The notes below the pieces were generated by a model. That model saw only the letters and a list, made by a program, of their open reading frames with translations, was not told where the DNA came from and made no database searches. Below, in pieces: positions 18,591 through 29,059 of a stretch of DNA of 64,000 bases. Location: positions 310,001-374,000 of the forward strand of contig NZ_AUGZ01000004.1 of assembly GCF_000422925.1 (NCBI RefSeq). Reading direction: 5' to 3'. Position 1 is the stretch's first letter. Every line of letters begins with the position of its first letter. The position numbers and the translations under genes were made by a program. The stretch is from Paludibacterium yongneupense DSM 18731 (GTDB taxonomy: Bacteria > Pseudomonadota > Gammaproteobacteria > Burkholderiales > Chromobacteriaceae).

Positions 18591-18623
18591 TTCAGATGCC
18601 GGTAGTTGAGGCCGGCATCTGAA
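18591..18623 (-). terminator. Hairpin between the two orphan genes
   Basis: A perfect 12-bp inverted repeat (18591-18602 with 18612-18623, nine-base loop) lies 31 bp past the stop of the 18655-19728 gene. No T-run follows on the minus strand, so it could equally be an mRNA-stabilising stem. Confidence 0.4.
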
Positions 18624-18654
18624 AGGCAGTAGACAGTGCGCTCTAAGCCGGGAC

Positions 18655-19728
18655 TTATTTATTCTTGAAGAGCAGAGTAACCCCCTTCACGAACAGTTTT
18701 TTGATCTCTGCCAACGAGCGGGTCCCCGAGTAACTGAAGCTGACCGAGCTCTGACCTTTTGTGTTCTTCGTGATCTTGAAGTCGATTCCATTGATGACGA
18801 AAAAGGCGAAACTGGCAAGAAGTGCGGTTTGAACGCTTATCGTCCCCGTTATGAAATTCAGGCCCGTATCAGCAATAAGCCTGTTTTCATCATTGTTCCA
18901 GACGACCTCGGTAAGCGTATCCACTTGAGTTTGCCCATCGGCCAGTGGGGCGATGCTGGCGGAATCAAGGCTCGAGGCGACAAGGCGTTCATGAGCCCGG
19001 CAAAGCGACAGGTGACTGGATAGCAAGTCTTGAGACTGCGCGGATACCCTGTTTTCGGGTTTTCCCTTGCTGACTACCCAGGTTCCATTGCTGGTATACG
19101 TCACAGTGCAATCAAGATGGTCGAAGTCCTTTGGAACCAGAATCGTTGCCGCATCATTGGAAACATCGGTCCAGTCCGCCAGGCGGTTGCTGCCATAGCT
19201 GCCGATGCTGACATAGAACGCCAGCTTCGGCGTCAGGGTACGCTTCTTATTGGGCGCAGGTGACCAGCTCATTCCGATGTATCCGGCTTCGGTTTCGATC
19301 CCGAAGCTTTGGTTGCTGTACCAGCCGTCGTTTTCGTTGTGCGCTTTTTCATAGGCGTTGGTCACGATGGAAATCATGTTCTTCGGAGCGGCGCCGGCCG
19401 CCAGTTCCAGATCAGGGCCTTGATTGGGAGGCGTATCGTAGTAGGTCGCATCGAAGACTTGCTGCAACTCGGCTTGCTGGGTGGTATCCGATGTGACTTT
19501 AATACCCAGACCAACCGCTTTATTGCTGGCACCGGCCCCCACCATATACTGAACCGGGACGGTAAAAATGTTGCTGCCGGATGTGTTTGGTTTGACCAGG
19601 AGAGAAACGCTGGAATTGGCATAGACATCGGGATCGGAAGCCAACTCTTCCGGGGGCTGCAGAAACAGCCAGAAGAGTTGCGGGCTATCGGACTCGTTGA
19701 TGAGGTGGAGGTTGTAATTTGTAGCCAT
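18655..19728 (-). CDS. Unrecognised protein, 357 aa, MATNYN-type N-terminus
   Basis: A 357-residue protein starting at the ATG at 19728 with AGGAG eight bases before it. It opens MATNYNLHLINES, an opening I associate from memory with a loosely defined group of bacterial proteins of unknown function; this is weak evidence. The first 225 residues look beta-rich (SVSLLVKPNTSG, LAFYVSIGSYGS, CTVTYTSNGTWVVSKG). The last 60 contain a hydrophobic stretch (TALLASFAFFVINGI) and a basic C-terminal helix. No signal peptide is seen. The opening appears unrelated to the gene downstream, though both share AT-richer composition. Toxin, adhesin or inclusion-type roles are speculative and I assign none. Confidence 0.62.
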   Translation of the reverse strand: MATNYNLHLINESDSPQLFWLFLQPPEELASDPDVYANSSVSLLVKPNTSGSNIFTVPVQYMVGAGASNKAVGLGIKVTSDTTQQAELQQVFDATYYDTPPNQGPDLELAAGAAPKNMISIVTNAYEKAHNENDGWYSNQSFGIETEAGYIGMSWSPAPNKKRTLTPKLAFYVSIGSYGSNRLADWTDVSNDAATILVPKDFDHLDCTVTYTSNGTWVVSKGKPENRVSAQSQDLLSSHLSLCRAHERLVASSLDSASIAPLADGQTQVDTLTEVVWNNDENRLIADTGLNFITGTISVQTALLASFAFFVINGIDFKITKNTKGQSSVSFSYSGTRSLAEIKKLFVKGVTLLFKNK

Positions 19729-20559
19729 TGTCGATACTCCTGCTTTGGGGATGAGAAGGTCTGCCCGCCCTGCCACGGTCATGCCTGAGTCATTCTGCGG
19801 GCTCGACGGCCGACTGGACGGACTCTCCCTGAGAGGATGCGACTCCCCGCACTGAAAGCCGGACGCGTGTCCAGTCCTGCCATGCTTTCAACGGCGGCTT
19901 GCGCAACGCGTCGACAGCCGGGATTCGGGCTGATTTCGCAACCGGGGCCCGAGCGACAGGGTTGCCGTCAGGACCGGCCGAGTTGAGGGCCGCCGTTGAT
20001 GGAGTTCACTATGCTCACGCAAGGGCGGGCGCTCCATTACAGGGGATTACATTTGATTACAAATTGATATTGTTATTCGCAAATAGGATACGTGGCCGCC
20101 GCTACAGCGATGCCAATCGAGGGTGTGACCCGTTCGGTGTATACGGTCATCCGGCAGGGTGTCTGCATAGGAGCAGCAATGGGCGAACCGAAACGGAGCA
20201 AGCGGGTCAAGCTCGAGCCCGCATTGCTCAAACGAAAAAATCCTAGCTACATCAATGGCCAGGGTTTCTAAACCGTCATGACTTTCAGGTCTAGAACGGT
20301 TGTGGTGACTAAAAAACGCAAACAGTGCTGTGCGCTTTGGCTGGCATAGGGTGTGAGTGAATGCTTGCGATAAGTCGTCAACAACACGTGTCGGTCTGGC
20401 TGTTTTGTTTACACTTTGTACCTGTGTCACAGCAGTCTCGCCAACATGCCTTGATCAAGTGGAGGGTGATTTCGCTGTTCGGTGGAGCGGGCTCGGCGCA
20501 CTACCGTCAACCATGGTGTCGTTCTTGCCTGTGGTTGAAATCATCTTATCCTGAGTAAG
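19729..20559. other. Gene-poor stretch upstream of the toxin-antitoxin remnant
   Basis: No recognisable gene is seen apart from a possible 30-codon frame at 20179-20271. The stretch mixes GC-rich (19790-20030) and AT-rich parts, which fits a decayed or inserted region. The promoter of the 19728 orphan gene should lie at its left edge. Confidence 0.35.
20179..20271 (+). CDS. Possible 30-aa basic peptide, low confidence
   Basis: An ATG at 20179 is preceded by AGGAGCAGC and opens a 30-codon frame encoding a strongly basic peptide (MGEPKRSKRVKLEP and so on). It may be the start of a broken gene. No homology is recognised. Confidence 0.2.
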   Translation: MGEPKRSKRVKLEPALLKRKNPSYINGQGF

Positions 20560-20775
20560 TTGGCCAATGTGTTACTCGACCCAGCTCACGGCGCTGTGAT
20601 CCGCCAGGATCTGCTTGATGGTTTCAATGCGTTGCCAGCGTGGATGCAAAGTCTGGTCCGAGAACTCCCCGGGTGCGACCCGCAGACGGTCTCAACCGCA
20701 ATACCTCAATCCCCCTGTGATGAAAAGCCACCGTCTGCATGCCACCGTTCGGTCAACCTCGGGGAGGCCCATTGA
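20560..20775 (+). pseudogene. Possible remnant of an AbiEi/DUF6088-type antitoxin
   Basis: A 71-codon frame ending in a TGA that overlaps a TTG start candidate for the toxin gene (bases 20772-20775). The segment IRQDLLDGFNALPAWMQSLVREL looks like the C-terminal helix region of antitoxins that precede AbiEii toxins, and the overlap is the usual arrangement. No N-terminal DNA-binding domain is found in any frame upstream, so the gene appears truncated or decayed. The assignment depends mainly on position. Confidence 0.35.
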
Positions 20776-21823
20776 CCCCAGCATCCCATACTGTCGTCAC
20801 CGCCAGCGACGCCGAGCGGCGAGATTTGTTCCTTGGCGCTGCAGCTCGCCTTGGCACGGCCGTCCAGAACGTCGAAAAGGACTTCTGGGTCTGCTGGACA
20901 CTGGATGCGTTATTCAACGGTCTGGAAGCCGGAGATCCTCGCCTGTTGTTCAAGGGCGGCACATCACTTTCCAAGGCCTTTGACCTGATCTCCCGCTTTT
21001 CTGAAGACATTGACATCACAGTGTTTCGTGATGACTTGGGACAGGGAGCTGAAGTTGCTGACCTGGATGCGCTGAGCGGGAAGAAGCGCCGTGCACGTCT
21101 CGATGCCATCCGCGATGCATGCCAGGCCTATATCGCGGGGCCGTTGACAGCGCGGTTCAATCATCTTGCGGCATCCATCATCCCAGAAGATCGTTTCGAC
21201 TGGAGCTCGACCCTGACGACAAGGATGGTCAGAGCCTGCTGTTCTGGTATCAGGCGGTCACAGCCAACGCCGGCGATTACATCCGCTCAGCTGTCAAGAT
21301 TGAAGCCGGCGCCAAATCAGCACTCGATCCACATGTTGCGGCCACAGTCACGCCGTATGTCACTCAGGATCTGCCCAACTTGGACTTGACCGTGAGGAAC
21401 GTAATCACGGTGAAGCCGGAACGCACCTTCTGGGACAAGGTCATGATCTTGCACGGACTACGCCAGTGGCACGACCGTCGCGGCGAGCTACGGCACGGTG
21501 GCCAACGTGTCTCGCGCCACTACTACGACGTACATCAACTGATGCAAGCTCAATTGGCGGCAGTATGGCAAAACGATTACGCGCTGGCGATCGACTGCGC
21601 CCGCCATGCGAGGCTGTTCTTCGGTAGTGCCGATCTGGGGCTGGATATTGCAGTACCCGGCACGTTCACATTAACGCCGAGCGCCGCCATGCGTGACGCA
21701 CTTGAAAGAGATTACGAAGCAATGGCCGGGATGGTTTTCGGTGAAATACCGTCGTTTGATGTCGTACTGGACAGCGTAGAACGCTTCGAGCTGACCGTGA
21801 ATAATGCTGATGGCGCTGTTTAG
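20772..21823 (+). pseudogene. AbiEii-family nucleotidyltransferase toxin, frameshifted
   Basis: Two frames together make one AbiEii (PF08843) protein. The first half contains VEKDFWVCWTLDALF and the polymerase-beta-type motif FKGGTSLSKAFDLISRFSEDIDI, which holds the nucleotide-transfer Gly-Gly-Ser and Asp-x-Asp residues. The second half, in the -1 frame from about 21200, continues with LELDPDDKDGQSLLFWYQA, the KPERTFWDKVMILH helix and SRHYYDVHQLM. The register changes between about 21196 and 21212, consistent with loss of one base. Both halves are otherwise well preserved, so the break is recent or a sequencing error. The start is either TTG at 20772 (GGGGAGG upstream) or an earlier codon. 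Confidence 0.82.
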
Positions 21824-21878
21824 CAAATGTGCTGGCATGATTGTTCTCAATGCCACAGTTTTGAAAACATAACAAGGA

Positions 21879-21910
21879 AAAAGCCAAGCTAAATGAATAG
21901 CTTGGCTTTT
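21879..21910. terminator. Bidirectional intrinsic terminator between toxin remnant and ssb
   Basis: A perfect 12-bp stem (21879-21890 with 21899-21910, eight-base loop) is flanked by A-runs on the left and T-runs on the right, so it can end both the rightward toxin transcript and the leftward ssb transcript. Confidence 0.75.
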
Positions 21911-21938
21911 GATGTTTACCGTGACGTGTTAGTAACCG

Positions 21939-22439
21939 TCAGAACGGAATATCGTCGTCCATATCGTCCATTTTCGGAGCCGGCTTGGCTTCCATGCGGC
22001 GCGGAGCGGCCGGCGCCTGGCGCGGGGCCTGGGCCGGAGCCTGCTGCTGCGAGTAGTCGCCGTAGTCGCCGCCGTCGTCCATCGGCGCGCTGCTGCCGCC
22101 GCCGCTACGACCGCCCAGCATTTGCATGCGATCGCCGCGGATTTCGGTGGTGAAGCGCTCCTGACCTTCCTTGTCGGTCCACTTGCGCGTGCGCAGCGAG
22201 CCTTCGACGTAAATCTGAGAACCCTTCTTCAGATACTGGCCGGCGACTTCCGCCGTCTTGCCGAAGAACACCACGCGGTGCCATTCGGTGCTTTCCTGCC
22301 GCTGACCGGTGGTCTTGTCGGTCCAGTTGTCGGTGGTGGCGACCGACAGGGTCGCGATGGCATCGCCCGACGGCATGTAACGGACTTCCGGGTCGCGGCC
22401 GAGATTGCCCACGACGATGACTTTGTTGACGGACGCCAT
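21939..22439 (-). CDS. ssb: Single-stranded DNA-binding protein
   Basis: A 166-residue SSB that coats single-stranded DNA in replication, repair and recombination. The OB-fold (about 1-110) opens [24 protein letters not shown] and contains [29 protein letters not shown], as in E. coli SSB. A Gly/Gln/Pro-rich linker follows (about 112-155), and the acidic tip MDDDIPF is the protein-interaction tail. Its ATG overlaps the stop of the MFS gene upstream (TAATG), so translation is coupled. Confidence 0.97.
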   Translation of the reverse strand: MASVNKVIVVGNLGRDPEVRYMPSGDAIATLSVATTDNWTDKTTGQRQESTEWHRVVFFGKTAEVAGQYLKKGSQIYVEGSLRTRKWTDKEGQERFTTEIRGDRMQMLGGRSGGGSSAPMDDGGDYGDYSQQQAPAQAPRQAPAAPRRMEAKPAPKMDDMDDDIPF

Positions 22440-23800
22440 TAATAGGTCTCCTGAATCAATTGTTTAACCGATGCTTCGTCCCAGCTGTGCTGGGAAACTT
22501 TCAGATAGGCTACGCGCTCGTCGCGCATGACCACCGCTTCCTTGACCCCATCCTGCAACGCCAGCATGCGCGATAGCGCAACCGGGTCGCCACGCCACTG
22601 CTCGCCGATATGGAACATCATCGACTTGACCGCCTGCGGCGCGCGCATGGTCCAGGCGAACAACAGCCAGCACAGCATGATGGCGGTGGTGAAGCCGAAC
22701 ACGCCGCCGCTGCCCCAGTGGGCGTACAACCAGCCCCCGAGTGCGGCGCCGACGGCGATACCTATGGATTGGGCCGTATTATACACGCCAATCGCGGTTC
22801 CCTTGGCGTCGGCCGGGGCGATCTTGGAAATCAGCGACGGCAAGGTCGCTTCCAGAACATTGAAAGCGATGAAATAGAAGGTCAGCCAGACGACGATCTG
22901 CCAGAACGAACTCAGCGCAAGCGCCATTCCGAGCTGAGCCACCGCCATCAATGCGACCGAAGCGACGAAGACGCACTTGAGCTGCTGCTTTTTTTCGCCA
23001 TAAATGATCGCCGGCACCATCAGCAGAAAGCCGATTACACAGACCGGCAGATAGACCAGCCAGTGGCGGGCCTTGTCCAGATGGCCGGCGTCGATCAGAA
23101 CGAAGGGGATGACCACGAACATCGCCATCTGCGCGCTGTGCAGCGCAAAGATGCCGAAATTAAGGCGCAGCAGCTGCGGGTCGCGCAGGACATCGCGCAG
23201 GCGGCCGGTATTGGTGCCGGTGTCCGAGTGAAAGCGCGAAATCACCGGGTCGGGAATGATGAAGCGCACACCCAGCAGCGCGAGCAGCGTCAGAATGCCG
23301 GTCAGCGCGAAAATGCCGTCGACGCCTATCCAGTGGCCGAGCAGCGGGCCGAGCACCAGGCTGACGGCAAAGGTGGTTCCTATGCTCATGCCTATCATCG
23401 CCATTGCCTTGGTGCGGTTCTCTTCGCGTGTCAGGTCGGCGAGCAGGGCGGTGACGGCGGCCGAGATCGCGCCCGAACCCTGCACCACGCGCCCCACGGT
23501 TAGCCAGACGATGTCGTGTGCCGAGGCGGCGACGAAGCTGCCTGCGGCGAACAGCAGCAGGCCGCCGTAGATCACTTTCTTGCGGCCGATCCGGTCGGAC
23601 AGGATGCCGAGCGGCAGCTGCAACAGGGCCTGCATGATGCCGTAGGCGCCCAGGGCGAAACCGATTTCGGTGGCGCTGGAAGCGCCGGGAAGCGTCTTGG
23701 CGTAGAGGGCGAAGACAGGCAGTATCAGGAACATTCCGAGCATGCGAAGCGCATAAATGCCGGACAGGCCAAGACTGGCACGTAACTCAAGCGGATTCAT
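22439..23800 (-). CDS. yajR: MFS transporter with C-terminal YAM-type domain (YajR-like)
   Basis: A 453-residue major facilitator protein with 12 predicted helices and a strong motif A ([16 protein letters not shown]) after helix 2. After the last helix (about residue 390) a soluble tail of about 65 residues follows, with [32 protein letters not shown], a ferredoxin-like fold as in the YAM domain of E. coli YajR. The start at 23800 fits the family ([27 protein letters not shown]). The gene is divergent from uvrA (140 bp apart) and coupled to ssb. The transported substrate is unknown. Confidence 0.88.
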   Translation of the reverse strand: MNPLELRASLGLSGIYALRMLGMFLILPVFALYAKTLPGASSATEIGFALGAYGIMQALLQLPLGILSDRIGRKKVIYGGLLLFAAGSFVAASAHDIVWLTVGRVVQGSGAISAAVTALLADLTREENRTKAMAMIGMSIGTTFAVSLVLGPLLGHWIGVDGIFALTGILTLLALLGVRFIIPDPVISRFHSDTGTNTGRLRDVLRDPQLLRLNFGIFALHSAQMAMFVVIPFVLIDAGHLDKARHWLVYLPVCVIGFLLMVPAIIYGEKKQQLKCVFVASVALMAVAQLGMALALSSFWQIVVWLTFYFIAFNVLEATLPSLISKIAPADAKGTAIGVYNTAQSIGIAVGAALGGWLYAHWGSGGVFGFTTAIMLCWLLFAWTMRAPQAVKSMMFHIGEQWRGDPVALSRMLALQDGVKEAVVMRDERVAYLKVSQHSWDEASVKQLIQETY

Positions 23801-23940
23801 CGTGATCGTAAACCATATGCCCGAAGGCGCTGCGATTGTTGGAACGGATTCGTCTAAATTGGCTGGTTTGAGATAAGCGGGTGGAGTCCGCCTTACCAAC
23901 TCGGGTATATTAACAGGTTCCCCGATCCTGTGAGTCAGGC

Positions 23941-26760
23941 ATGGACACCATCCGCATTCGTGGCGCACGCACCCACAATCTTAAAAATATCAGTCTCGAT
24001 CTGCCGCGCAACCAGCTGGTCGTGATTACAGGGCTGTCCGGCTCCGGCAAGTCGTCGCTGGCTTTCGACACGCTCTACGCCGAGGGGCAGCGCCGCTATG
24101 TCGAGTCGTTGTCGGCGTATGCCCGCCAGTTTTTGCAGCTGATGGAAAAACCCGATGTCGACTTGATCGAGGGCTTGTCGCCTGCGATTTCGATCGAGCA
24201 GAAAGCGACCAGCCACAATCCGCGTTCCACCGTCGGCACGGTGACCGAGATCCACGACTATCTGCGCCTGCTGTTCGCCCGCGTCGGTGAGCCGCATTGC
24301 CCCGACCATCATGTCCCGCTGTGCTCGCAGACCGTGTCGCAGATGGTCGATCATGTGCTGGCTCTGCCCGAGGAAACCCGCGTCATGATCCTCGCTCCGG
24401 CGGTGATGGGGCGCAAGGGCGAGAACATCGACCTGTTCGAAGAGCTGCGCGCCCAGGGGTTTGTGCGGGTGCGCGTCGATGGCGAGGTGGTGGAGGTCGA
24501 TGCCGTTCCCAAACTCGACAAGAATAAAAAGCACACCATCGAGGTGGTCATCGACCGCGTCAAGGTGCGCGAGGACATGAAGCAGCGGCTGGCCGAGAGT
24601 TTCGAGACCGCGCTGCGCCACGCCGAGGGGCGCGCGATCGCTGTCGAAATGGACAGCGGCAAGGAGCACTGGTTCTCCGCCAAATTCGCCTGCCCTGTCT
24701 GCTCCTACAGCCTGCCGGAGCTGGAGCCGCGCCTGTTTTCGTTCAACAATCCGATGGGGGCTTGCCCGAAGTGCGACGGCCTGGGCGAAATCACCTTCTT
24801 CGATCCACGCCGCGTGGTCGCGCATTCGGACCTCAGCCTTGCCAGTGGCGCGATCAAGGGCTGGGACAAGCGCAACCAGTTCTATTTCCAGATGCTGCAG
24901 AGTCTGGCCGCCCACTACGGTTTCGAGCTAGAACAGGCGTTCGACTCGCTGCCGGAGAATGTCCAGCATGTGGTGCTGCACGGCTCGGGGCGTGAGAGCA
25001 TCGAGTTTGCGTATATGTCCGAGCGTGGCACGCGTTTCAATCGCAGCCATCCGTTCGAAGGGATCATCCCCAATCTGGAGCGCCGTTACCGCGAGACCGA
25101 GTCCAGCGCCGTGCGCGAGGAACTGGCCAAGTATCAGAACAATCAGCCCTGTCCGCATTGCGAGGGCACGCGGCTGCGGCTGGAGGCGCGCAATGTCTTG
25201 GTCGGCGGCAAGACCTTGCACGCCATCAGCCAGATGCCTTTGCGCACCGCTGCGAAATTCTTTGCCGAGTTGCGGGTCGAAGGGCACAAGCAGGCGGTGG
25301 CCGAGCGTATCGTCAAGGAAGTTGGGGACCGGGTGTCCTTCCTCAACAATGTCGGTCTCGACTATCTCTGCCTCGCCCGTTCCGCCGATACCCTGTCGGG
25401 GGGAGAGGCGCAGCGCATCCGCCTTGCCAGCCAGATCGGCTCGGGCCTGACCGGGGTGATGTATGTGCTGGACGAGCCGTCGATAGGCCTGCATCAGCGC
25501 GATAATGATCGCCTGCTCGGCACCTTGCGCCGCCTGCGGGATCTGGGCAATAGCGTGATCGTGGTCGAGCACGACGAAGATGCGATTCGCGCGGCCGATT
25601 ATGTGGTTGACATGGGGCCGGGGGCCGGCGAGCATGGCGGCCATGTCCTGTTTGCCGGTACGCCGCAGGAAGTTCTGGTGGCCGAAGGTTCGCTGACCGG
25701 CGAGTTTCTGTCCGGGCGCCGCCGCATCGACGTGCCGGCCGAGCGGCGTGCAGTCAATCCCGATCGTCTGTTGACGCTGGCGGGCGCCAGCGGCAACAAC
25801 CTCAAGGACGTGACGCTGGAACTGCCGCTCGGCATGCTCGTGTGCGTGACCGGCGTCTCGGGCTCGGGCAAGTCGACGCTGATCAACGATACCCTGTACA
25901 AGATCGCCGCGAGCGAACTCAATGGCGCAAGCGAAGAGCCGGCGCCTTACCGCGAGATCACCGGCTTGAACCTGCTCGACAAGGTGATCAATGTCGACCA
26001 GAGCCCGATCGGCCGGACGCCGCGCTCCAATCCGGCGACGTATACCGGTTTGTTCACGCCGATTCGCGAACTGTTTTCCGGTGTGCCCTTGTCGCGCGAG
26101 CGCGGCTACGGGCCGGGCCGTTTTTCGTTCAACGTAAAGGGCGGGCGCTGCGAAGCCTGCCAGGGCGATGGTGTGATCCGGGTCGAGATGCATTTCCTGC
26201 CGGATATCTATGTGCCCTGCGATGTGTGCCACGGTAAACGCTACAACCGCGAGACCCTCGAAGTGCATTACAAGGGCAAGACGATCCAGCAGGTGCTGGA
26301 AATGACGGTGGAGCAGGCACTGGAGTTCTTCAGCGCCGTGCCGTCCGTGGCGCGCAAGCTGCAGACGCTGATGGATGTCGGCCTTGGCTATATCCGGCTC
26401 GGGCAGTCGGCGACAACCTTGTCGGGGGGCGAAGCGCAGCGCGTGAAGCTCGGTCTGGAGTTATCCAAGCGTGATACCGGGCGTACGCTTTATATTCTGG
26501 ACGAACCGACGACCGGTCTGCACTTCCACGATATCGACCTGTTGCTCAAGGTTTTGCACCGCTTGCGGGAAAATGGCAATACCATTGTTGTGATTGAGCA
26601 CAATCTTGATGTCATCAAAACCGCCGACTGGCTGATCGATCTCGGGCCCGAGGGGGGCGAGGGTGGCGGCCGCATCCTGGTGTCGGGTACGCCGGAACAG
26701 GTGGCCGCCTTCGAAGGCAGCCATACCGGGCATTATCTGCGTGCGATGCTGAATTCTTGA
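23941..26760 (+). CDS. uvrA: Excinuclease ABC subunit A
   Basis: UvrA recognises DNA damage and loads UvrB in nucleotide excision repair. The 939-residue protein has two ABC ATPase halves: Walker A motifs [10 protein letters not shown] (about 31-40) and [10 protein letters not shown] (about 640), signature [12 protein letters not shown] and its second copy, and DEP Walker B motifs. Zinc-binding CxxC pairs appear in each half (CPVC/CPKC and CEAC/CDVC). No mismatch to the family was noticed. No clear LexA box was found in the 140-bp divergent region, although an inverted ACAGG/CCTGT pair lies at about 23911-23930. Confidence 0.97.
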   Translation: MDTIRIRGARTHNLKNISLDLPRNQLVVITGLSGSGKSSLAFDTLYAEGQRRYVESLSAYARQFLQLMEKPDVDLIEGLSPAISIEQKATSHNPRSTVGTVTEIHDYLRLLFARVGEPHCPDHHVPLCSQTVSQMVDHVLALPEETRVMILAPAVMGRKGENIDLFEELRAQGFVRVRVDGEVVEVDAVPKLDKNKKHTIEVVIDRVKVREDMKQRLAESFETALRHAEGRAIAVEMDSGKEHWFSAKFACPVCSYSLPELEPRLFSFNNPMGACPKCDGLGEITFFDPRRVVAHSDLSLASGAIKGWDKRNQFYFQMLQSLAAHYGFELEQAFDSLPENVQHVVLHGSGRESIEFAYMSERGTRFNRSHPFEGIIPNLERRYRETESSAVREELAKYQNNQPCPHCEGTRLRLEARNVLVGGKTLHAISQMPLRTAAKFFAELRVEGHKQAVAERIVKEVGDRVSFLNNVGLDYLCLARSADTLSGGEAQRIRLASQIGSGLTGVMYVLDEPSIGLHQRDNDRLLGTLRRLRDLGNSVIVVEHDEDAIRAADYVVDMGPGAGEHGGHVLFAGTPQEVLVAEGSLTGEFLSGRRRIDVPAERRAVNPDRLLTLAGASGNNLKDVTLELPLGMLVCVTGVSGSGKSTLINDTLYKIAASELNGASEEPAPYREITGLNLLDKVINVDQSPIGRTPRSNPATYTGLFTPIRELFSGVPLSRERGYGPGRFSFNVKGGRCEACQGDGVIRVEMHFLPDIYVPCDVCHGKRYNRETLEVHYKGKTIQQVLEMTVEQALEFFSAVPSVARKLQTLMDVGLGYIRLGQSATTLSGGEAQRVKLGLELSKRDTGRTLYILDEPTTGLHFHDIDLLLKVLHRLRENGNTIVVIEHNLDVIKTADWLIDLGPEGGEGGGRILVSGTPEQVAAFEGSHTGHYLRAMLNS

Positions 26761-26867
26761 GCTTCGCGGCGCGGTCGATCGCCGGGCATGAAATAGTCGG
26801 CCCGGCGCGAAAACACGTTAGAATGACCGTGGTCCGGAATGGACGAGTTGCACACGATGAGGAAAGC

Positions 26868-27311
26868 ATGCTGTCGCTAGGAAAGATCGACCACATACAC
26901 ATCCGTGTTTCGGATGTCACCAAAGCCATCGCCTGGTACCACCGGGTGCTTGGCCTGAGCGCCGACCCGCGCTACAAACCCTTGCAGGACGGGGAACACG
27001 CCATGACCATGATGGCGAACCCGAGCGGGACGGTTCGCCTCGCGGTTGGCCAGGACGCCGGAACAACGGCATTGCCGGGCGCGGTCGCGTTTGTCGTCAA
27101 CGGTCAGGATTTCCTCGACTGGATCGATCAGTTGGCCGGCGAACGGGTCGCCAGCCGCGACGGTCAGAACATCGCGCGCGATTCGGTGCGCGATCATCAG
27201 TTTTTTTGCTCGATTTCTTTTGTCGATCCTTTCGGCAATCCATTCGAAATCGTCAGCTACGACCATACCTGGTTGTCGGGCAAACTGAAGCTGAACCGCA
27301 ATCCGGCTTGA
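26868..27311 (+). CDS. VOC/glyoxalase-family protein
   Basis: A 147-residue protein of the vicinal oxygen chelate superfamily. It contains the paired beta-alpha-beta-beta-beta modules, opening IDHIHIRVSDVTKAIAWYHRVLGL and ending SFVDPFGNPFEIVSYD. The His in the opening and the Glu in the final motif are candidate metal ligands. The ATG at 26868 has GAGGAAAG upstream; the frame opens earlier, overlapping the uvrA end, but without family features. It may be glyoxalase, dioxygenase or resistance-like; the reaction cannot be told. Confidence 0.82.
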   Translation: MLSLGKIDHIHIRVSDVTKAIAWYHRVLGLSADPRYKPLQDGEHAMTMMANPSGTVRLAVGQDAGTTALPGAVAFVVNGQDFLDWIDQLAGERVASRDGQNIARDSVRDHQFFCSISFVDPFGNPFEIVSYDHTWLSGKLKLNRNPA

Positions 27312-27350
27312 GCGCCGGACTGCGGTGCAGACCTGCGCCGCAGTCCGGTT

Positions 27351-28412
27351 TCAGACGATGATGCCGCCGCCCAGGCAGACATCGCCCTGGTAGAGGACGG
27401 CCGATTGTCCCGGCGTGATCGCCCACTGGGCATCGCGGAAACGCAATATCGCTTCATTGTCGGGGTAGGACAGCGTGCAGGGTGCGTCCGGCATGCGATA
27501 GCGGTTTTTCGCGCTGTAGGCGCCGGCCTCGGGGGGGCCGTCCAGGGTCCAGCTCATATCCGTCATGGCCAGTTCGTGTTTCAGCAGCAAGGGGTGATCA
27601 TGCCCCTGAACGACGATCAGCTTGTTTTCGGGAATATTCTTGCCGGCAACGAACCAGGGTTCGCCCAAGCCGCCGATGCCCAGCCCCTTGCGCTGCCCTA
27701 GCGTGTAATACATCAGCCCCGCGTGTTCGCCCATTACGCGGCCTTCCGGCGTGACCATTTCGCCCGGCTGCTTCGGCAGATAGCGCTGCAGGAATTCGCG
27801 GAACGGCCGCTCGCCGATAAAGCAGATGCCGGTGCTGTCTTTTTTGCCGGCGGTCGGCAGGCCGGCCTCGGCCGCCAGGCGGCGCACTTCGCTCTTGCGG
27901 ATATCGCCGAGCGGGAAGATCGAGCGCGAAAGCTGGGCCTGGTTCAGGCGGTAGAGGAAATAACTCTGATCCTTGCTTTCGTCGACCGCCTTGAGCAGGT
28001 AGTGCTTGCCATCGCGCACGGCCTTGCGCGCGTAGTGGCCGGTAGCGATGCAGTCGGCGCCGAGCTCCATCGCGTGGTCGAGGAAGGCCTTGAATTTGAT
28101 TTCTGCATTGCACAGCACGTCCGGATTCGGGGTGCGTCCGGCGGCGTACTCGCGCAGGAAGTAGGAGAAGACCCGGTCCTTGTATTCTTTGGCGAAGTTG
28201 ACGACCTCCATGTCGATCCCGACGATGTCGGCCACGCTCATCGCATCGAGCGCGTCTTCTTTGATCGAGCAGTACTCGCTGTCGTTATCATCTTCCCAGT
28301 TCTGCATGAATACGCCGATCACTTCGTGCCCCTGCTGCTTGAGCAGCCAGGCGGTCAGCGATGAGTCGACGCCGCCGGACATGCCGACGACAATCTTTTT
28401 CTTACCCGTCAC
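27351..28412 (-). CDS. mnmA: tRNA-specific 2-thiouridylase MnmA
   Basis: MnmA makes 2-thiouridine at the wobble base of Lys, Glu and Gln tRNAs. The 353-residue protein has the PP-loop [15 protein letters not shown] near the N-terminus and the two catalytic cysteines in [12 protein letters not shown] and [16 protein letters not shown]. The start is a GTG at 28412 with AGGAAG seven bases upstream; no ATG fits the family N-terminus, and the open frame to 28532 is not conserved in character. The Nudix gene upstream on the same strand mirrors the nudJ-mnmA order of E. coli. Confidence 0.95.
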   Translation of the reverse strand: MTGKKKIVVGMSGGVDSSLTAWLLKQQGHEVIGVFMQNWEDDNDSEYCSIKEDALDAMSVADIVGIDMEVVNFAKEYKDRVFSYFLREYAAGRTPNPDVLCNAEIKFKAFLDHAMELGADCIATGHYARKAVRDGKHYLLKAVDESKDQSYFLYRLNQAQLSRSIFPLGDIRKSEVRRLAAEAGLPTAGKKDSTGICFIGERPFREFLQRYLPKQPGEMVTPEGRVMGEHAGLMYYTLGQRKGLGIGGLGEPWFVAGKNIPENKLIVVQGHDHPLLLKHELAMTDMSWTLDGPPEAGAYSAKNRYRMPDAPCTLSYPDNEAILRFRDAQWAITPGQSAVLYQGDVCLGGGIIV

Positions 28413-28541
28413 GGGGGCTTCCTTTTCCCTGAATCGACAAGGCCCCTCGCGGGGCCTGGCCTTGCAATGCGCGGGCGGGCCGTTTGCGCCGTCCGCGTGC
28501 CTTATGGTAGCAGAGCGTCGCCGCGCTTGCACCGCCTGCGC

Positions 28542-29012
28542 TCAAGTGGCCGCCAGATCGTGCAGCAGTTCCAGCGGGTGGCGCTGCCCGCGGCGGAAGT
28601 CCTCGATGCCGGCCAGCAGGGCGGGGGTCCGGTGCAGCGGGCGCAGCGCGAGGATCTGCTCGTAGCTGAACCAGTCGGCCGCGACGATGCCATCGTCCAG
28701 TGGCGTACCGAGGTCTTCCAGCGGACGGCAGACGAAGCAGAAGCGCAAGTACTGCGTCGCGGCACCATGTGTCAGATAGATGCCGAGCAGGGCCTGTGGT
28801 TCGACTTGCCAGGCCGTTTCTTCGCGCACCTCCCGGCAGACGGCTTCGAGCAGGGTCTCGCCGGGCTCGAGGTGGCCGGCAGGCTGGTTGTAGCGGAGCC
28901 CTTGCTGCGTATGCTCGTGCACCAGCAGGAAACGGCCCTCGCGCTCAATGCAGGCGGCAACGGTGACGTTGGGTTTCCAGCGCGTCTCGGGGCCCTTCGG
29001 GTTGACAGTCAT
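28542..29012 (-). CDS. nudJ: Nudix hydrolase, NudJ-like
   Basis: A 156-residue Nudix pyrophosphohydrolase. The Nudix box GHLEPGETLLEAVCREVREET is intact, with the Mg-binding glutamates in REVREE. The opening WKPNVTVAACIEREGRFLLVHE fits NudJ, which dephosphorylates nucleoside di- and triphosphates and the thiamine precursor HMP-PP. The ATG at 29012 has AGGA upstream. Order nudJ-mnmA is conserved with E. coli. The start region overlaps the -35 box of the divergent bfd promoter (29002-29007). Confidence 0.88.
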   Translation of the reverse strand: MTVNPKGPETRWKPNVTVAACIEREGRFLLVHEHTQQGLRYNQPAGHLEPGETLLEAVCREVREETAWQVEPQALLGIYLTHGAATQYLRFCFVCRPLEDLGTPLDDGIVAADWFSYEQILALRPLHRTPALLAGIEDFRRGQRHPLELLHDLAAT

Positions 29013-29030
29013 GAGCGATGATCCTACTAT
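29002..29030 (+). promoter_or_regulatory. Sigma-70 promoter of bfd
   Basis: TTGACA at 29002-29007 is followed after exactly 17 bases by TACTAT at 29025-29030. Transcription would begin near 29037, inside the Fur box, about 23 bases before the bfd ATG. The -35 box lies in the first codons of the divergent nudJ-like gene. Confidence 0.7.
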
Positions 29031-29049
29031 GCTAATGAGACTCGTTATC
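29031..29049 (+). promoter_or_regulatory. Fur box upstream of bfd
   Basis: GCTAATGAGACTCGTTATC matches the 19-base Fur consensus at 15 of 19 positions (counted by eye) and sits right after the -10 box. Iron-loaded Fur bound here would block transcription, so bfd should be induced by iron starvation. Confidence 0.72.
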
Positions 29050-29059
29050 ATTGAAAGCC

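Noticed and set aside
23801..23940. LexA (SOS) box before uvrA
   Set aside because: Only an inverted ACAGG/CCTGT pair is seen, in the opposite orientation to the CTGT-N8-ACAG consensus.
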